A stretch of DNA of 64,000 bases. Source: Acipenser ruthenus (Eukaryota > Chordata > Actinopteri > Acipenseriformes > Acipenseridae). Location: contig NC_081223.1 of the NCBI RefSeq assembly GCF_902713425.1, forward strand, positions 1,454,001 to 1,518,000, in the 5' to 3' direction. The translations under genes were made by a program, and so were the position numbers. This document shows, in pieces, positions 60,118-64,000 of the stretch. Within the stretch, counting starts at the first letter, position 1; each line of letters begins with the position of its first letter. The notes beneath the pieces are model-generated. The model ran no database searches and was not told the DNA's origin. It saw only the letters and a list, made by a program, of their open reading frames with translations.

Positions 60118-60598
60118 GGTCAAATGAATGGAAGCTATAGTGCTGCTGACAGTAGTAATCTCCTGCATCTTCAGCCTGGACTCCACTGATGGTCAGCATG
60201 AAGTTTGTTCTTGACCTGCTGTCAGTGAATGGAGCTGGAGCTCCAGAGACTCGGCTATTCAGTGAAGAGAAGAGGAGTTTAGGAGCTCCTCCGGGTTTCT
60301 GCAGATACCAGGCTAGACTGCTGGTAAAACCAGAGCTACTGGATCTGCAGTTCAGAGTGACACTCCCTCCTATAGAGACAGACTCCACTGTGGGACTCTG
60401 AGTCAGGACAATCTGACCGCTGGATTCTGAAAATAAAAACACAGAACATCAACCCACCGAGTCAACAGCCTCGTCCATTAACTGCATTCCACTGTGTGCT
60501 GAGGAAGCGCTGATATTAATAATAATTAATAATAATGAGGATTTCTTACCATGAGAAAAGAGTGCCAGTGTGCAGAGGAGGATCCCCAGTGAAGCCAT
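60118..60598 (-). pseudogene. immunoglobulin light-chain V segment V1, RSS displaced
   Basis: Leader exon 60598-60550 (MASLGILLCTLALFSHG, donor gtaaga). V exon from 60426: QIVLTQSPTVESVSIGG, Cys23 in LNCRSS, Trp in [31 protein letters not shown], then QQHYS. The frame is open, with both conserved cysteines present. Past CDR3 it runs into the ~200-bp VL-flank repeat rather than an RSS; the nearest RSS (59872) is about 220 bp further on. A near-octamer (atgcaaag, 60716) lies upstream. Without an adjacent RSS it should not rearrange; it could still donate sequence by gene conversion. Confidence 0.75.
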
Positions 60599-60669
60599 GT
60601 TCTCTGGGTGTCTCAGTGACTGTGAAAGGGCTGAACTGTCAGCTTTAAAAACCCTGAGCAATGGAGCAG

Positions 60670-62160
60670 TGCAGTTATTCTAGCTGTTGTGTAGAGCAGT
60701 GAGGCAGGCACAGGTATGCAAAGCACCTTCCTTTATACAAATCCTGTCACAGGCAGTTAAATGAGATCTGAGCCGTGAGCACCAGTGGGGCTTCATAGGG
60801 TTGGGCCACTTTTACTGTTTTCTTCTATTTTTACCCAGGTCAAAGCTCTCAGTATATCACTGCTGTCTAATCTGGGTGTCTGTCTAAACTGACAATAATG
60901 TTTGTGTTTGTGTCATTATTTCAATCCTATTGAGAATTAAAGGGTATGTCGTGCCCTACCCCTAACCCTAGTGTTATACCTTCCCATGTGTTGCTGCTGC
61001 TGTACAAGTAATGGACCTGTCATTTTTCTTTTCATTGTTCTCATTTTAACAGCTTCTTACTCTTCTAAATGGAACAATTACTTCACTGTCTTTCACAGGC
61101 CTTTCCAAGATGTACCTTGAACTGCTACGAGTGCGTTTTCATGATTTCAATCATGCTAATATTTAACAAGCCAGGGGAAAAGGTAGAAAACTCATGTATT
61201 GATTTCTTTATTGATTGATTGATTGATGTGTGTGAAAGGGAGCACACAGTGACTGATCACACTCCTTTGCCATGGCAATCCCAGCTCACTGAGAAACACA
61301 TGGTTCTTGTATTGACATGTTGTTTTGAGAAAGATTGGAACAAACCAGCTTTCTTTCATTTGGAATGAGACTGAATTAGTGGGGAGTCTTTGATGTAGGG
61401 AATTCAAGTGAATATTATGAATGTGTTCAAAATATACATGACATGTGACAGTGATATGAATGAAGAATTGTACATTTCAGTAAATACATTTTTATTTGTA
61501 TTCACATTTCACCTATTATATACACACACATAATCAGTGATCAGAATATTCTCTCGTCTAAAACGGCATCAATGTCAATATCTTAACTGTCAAGAGGATG
61601 TATGCGGCCTCACAAGATATGCTGACGCTGAAAAACTCTGTTAAAATCAGCATGAAATAGAAGCAGCAACAGCTGCCGAGCCGTCTGGAAATGTGATTCT
61701 ACGAATAGATTACACCCACTCAAAGGTATGGATACATTTTAAACAACAACTAAGCCTTGTGATAGAACTATCTGACCTGCTGCAACTAGTGTCAATGTAG
61801 TAATGTGTCAAATTAAAGTTAGTAAGACTTACGCTATAACTAAGCTAAGTAATAACTTACACACAGCTGGTGCAACCCAGCCCAGGATTCATGGACATCT
61901 TCATATGAGAATCAGATATGAAAAACATGAGTTACATTTTTACAATTCTTGGAGTAACTGAATGATGTTTCAGAATTTAGAATAGATGGTATCATCACTA
62001 CATTACTAGATGACCCTGTAGTCACAACAAAATCAGTTTGTTTAAATAGAGTAATATTGAATCCATACCTACATGTAACTGTGTGTTGTTATTGAGCTCA
62101 GTGTGTTTGTGTGCAGTTGAGCTCCTCCACAGACCGTGTTCCGTTTCATTGCCTTCACCC
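60670..62160. other. intergenic DNA between V1 and V2
   Basis: Includes an (attg)n microsatellite at 61200-61226 and the V1 upstream region. No further V, J or C segment, and no other gene, is supported. Confidence 0.4.
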
Positions 62161-62221
62161 TCAGCACCTGCAGTAGGTCCCAGCTGCAGCAGTGCAGTCG
62201 CTGTGCAGTCCAGCTGAGGGA

Positions 62222-62249
62222 GGTTTTTGTACGGGTGTGTAGCACTGTG
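62222..62249 (-). other. V-segment recombination signal, 12-bp spacer
   Basis: Minus strand: heptamer CACAGTG (62249-62243), 12-bp spacer, nonamer ACAAAAACC (62230-62222), all consensus. A 12-bp spacer on V is the kappa-type arrangement. Confidence 0.95.
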
Positions 62250-62808
62250 TGAACATAGCTCTACTGCTGGGGTAGTGGTAACTCTGACAGTAGTAATCTC
62301 CTGCATCTTCAGCCTGGACTCCACTGATGGTCAGACTGAAGTCAGTCCCAGATCCACTGCCACTGAAACGAGTTGGGATCCCAGACTGAAGGGTACTTGC
62401 CAAGTAGATCAGGAGTTTGGGAGCTTCTCCAGGTTTCTGTTGATACCAGGCTAGCCAGTGGCCATTTCTATCACTGTACACTGCACTGCTGACTTTACAG
62501 CTCAGAGCGACTGTGTCTCCTGGGAGAACAGATTTCACTGCTGGAGTCTGAGTCACAGTATATTGTCCACTGGATTCTGAAAATAATAAATAATAATATA
62601 GAAAATTATAATAAGTAAGTAAATTGAATTATGAAAACACATATTAAATGTCAAGCCTTTTCAGTCACTCCTATTGTATTTGAACACATATACTGTATAT
62701 TAAGAAATATCCCATAAATAGATTTTTTTCAAAAACATGTTTTTTGATATGGTTCTTACCCTGAGTGCAGATGACAAGTGCCCAGATGAAGATGCTGATA
62801 AAAGTCAT
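62250..62808 (-). CDS. immunoglobulin light-chain V segment V2 (kappa-type)
   Basis: Leader exon 62808-62760 encodes [17 protein letters not shown] with a gtaaga donor. V exon 62576-62250 (acceptor tattttcag) encodes [20 protein letters not shown], Cys in [48 protein letters not shown] and a CDR3 starting QSYHYPSS. All framework landmarks (Cys23, Trp41, Cys104) are present and the exon ends exactly at a consensus 12-RSS. It is a germline, rearrangeable segment for a secreted or membrane light chain. No J or C segment is in the window. Confidence 0.93.
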
Positions 62809-62928
62809 TGTTGTTGTGGATTATGTTGCCATGAAGGGCAGCTCTCAATCATGAAGTGTTAAACTCACAGGGCTATAAACACTCCCAGAGCACTGAAGCA
62901 TGTGCTGCCAATGCAAAGTGTCTTTTCT

Positions 62929-62936
62929 ATGCAAAT
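62929..62936 (-). promoter_or_regulatory. octamer element of V2 promoter
   Basis: Plus-strand atgcaaat (ATTTGCAT on the gene strand), about 120 bp upstream of the leader ATG, the usual Oct-1/2 site of Ig V promoters. A TATA-like gtttatag lies between it and the leader. Confidence 0.85.
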
Positions 62937-62939
62937 TGT

Positions 62940-64000
62940 CTTCCTTGGCACAGCAGCCACTTGTAGCCCAACAGTGGTGTAAACACAGGCTTGGTGCTGT
63001 GTGTTCTGACAGAGCAAGATTAGCAGTTTAGCATGGCTGGGATGGGAAGGGTCAGACTGGCAGGAGAAACATGATGTGATTGGGATTGCTGTCAGTCTGG
63101 GGCTGTGCTGTAACAGCCTGTTTTATTACTGTGTCGTTACTTCATACAATGAGTGCTGTTCTGGCTTTCTCTTTGATAGTGTTCATAAGTACACCCTGTG
63201 CAGGATTGGGTCTGGTGGCTTGAATGGAAATTGCTTAAGAATACAATGAAATACTATCTTATTCACTTGAGTTTGCTGAAGGATATTTAAGAATGTTTTA
63301 ATAGAAATCGTTTTAAAAATATGATGTTCATGGAACTGTTTTACAATATGGAAATTAGTGGTGCTGTGTGTTTTGTAAATAACAAAATAACACACCCCTA
63401 CAGATTGGGTTTGAACAAGTGCCTGTTTCCCTCTTGTGGTAAGTGTTAGTAACTGCAGTCTTTGCTGTTCAGGATCAGTTTAATGAAGATGCAATCCCTT
63501 GGTTTAAAATGTGTGCTCCACTTTCATCAGCCTCTCACAGTAAAAGCCATTACAGGAGAAAGTGGAGTAACATATGGGACACGGGGCATGAACGGACAGA
63601 CTGTGTGAGCTGATAAAAACTCAATTAGCTATCTGTATGATGATTTGTCTTTTTTATTTCTTTTTTAACAATGGTGATGAGAAGATTTATTTAAAGTTAA
63701 GTCAAAGCCAAAAACAGTTTTGTGTTAATTTGAGGGTGTGTTTATTCACTGATAGTCAAAATACAATGTAAAGATGCAATTAGCATAGTGGGGCAATGTG
63801 GGCACCTTTGAAAACATTCATCCTTTCTGCTCCAGTCTACTCTGAATACTCACGCTGTCACTGTGTGGCCCTTGTCCCAGTTTGCTCACTTTGCAATGAA
63901 GATAATGAGGCTACATTAGAAAACATTCCTGCACATTGCTCGATGTCTTCTCATACAGACTGTTTGACTTCTCAAGCTGTCACTGTGGATCTCTGTTACA
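62940..64000. other. upstream of V2, unrecognised
   Basis: It contains a diverged ccctcttgtggtaagtgt word near 63431 like the VL-flank repeat, hinting that the V cluster continues beyond the window. No gene is seen. Confidence 0.35.

Noticed and set aside
1-64000. CRISPR arrays, bacterial operons, ribosome binding sites
   Set aside because: The window is vertebrate nuclear DNA with spliced genes; repeats present are tandem, SINE, LINE or segmental.

Overview
The window is vertebrate nuclear DNA. It has intron-rich genes with GT/AG splice sites, canonical eukaryotic tRNA genes, tRNA-derived SINEs, an L2/CR1-type LINE and immunoglobulin V segments with recombination signals. An egg-coat ZP gene of the ZPAX type, kappa-type VL segments with 12-bp RSS spacers, and abundant SINE/LINE tails of the form 'gtaagtcgccctggataagggcgtctgct' (split here only for description: GTAAGTCGCCCTGG + ATAAGGGCGTCTGCT) suggest a ray-finned fish. 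A non-teleost such as a sturgeon, paddlefish or gar is my best guess, from memory only.

Layout. (1) 1-1530, minus strand: exons of a CIDE-N-domain, SAMD3-like gene. (2) 1590-5720: a tRNA-bearing repeat block (Leu, Lys), then an X-box/CRE-containing module. (3) 5722-16807 and 32381-43200: two arms of an ~11-kb inverted duplication. Each arm carries one 22-exon zona pellucida gene. The left copy (minus strand) is inactivated by an exon deletion and a nonsense codon. The right copy (plus strand) reads through all 22 exons to a 935-residue protein. (4) 16808-32380: the spacer between the arms, with a TG-rich minisatellite, a Lys-TTT tRNA, a second X-box/CRE module, a plus-strand cluster of five tRNA genes, a third module copy joined to a 3' fragment of the ZP gene, SINEs, a likely solo LTR and a duplicated 20-bp minisatellite. 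(5) 43266-46760: an L2-like LINE on the minus strand with an internal duplication. (6) 47175-57980: tRNA-rich DNA, mostly about 2.4 tandem copies of a 4.12-kb unit carrying Leu, Lys, Asn, Phe and Trp tRNA genes. One Trp gene has a CUA (amber-reading) anticodon. (7) 58230-64000, minus strand: a 5S rRNA pseudogene, then two immunoglobulin light-chain V segments with leader exons; one has a perfect 12-RSS, the other appears to be cut off from its RSS.

The same few modules recur in different orders and orientations: the tRNA block, a GC-box module, an X-box/CRE module and the ZP gene. The window is therefore best read as a segmentally unstable region in which tRNA arrays and an egg-coat gene were duplicated, inverted and partly eroded. 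The functional products I can support are one apparently intact ZP protein, about a dozen intact-looking tRNAs and one rearrangeable VL segment. Exon coordinates come from reading frames and splice consensus only; no alignment or transcript data were available.
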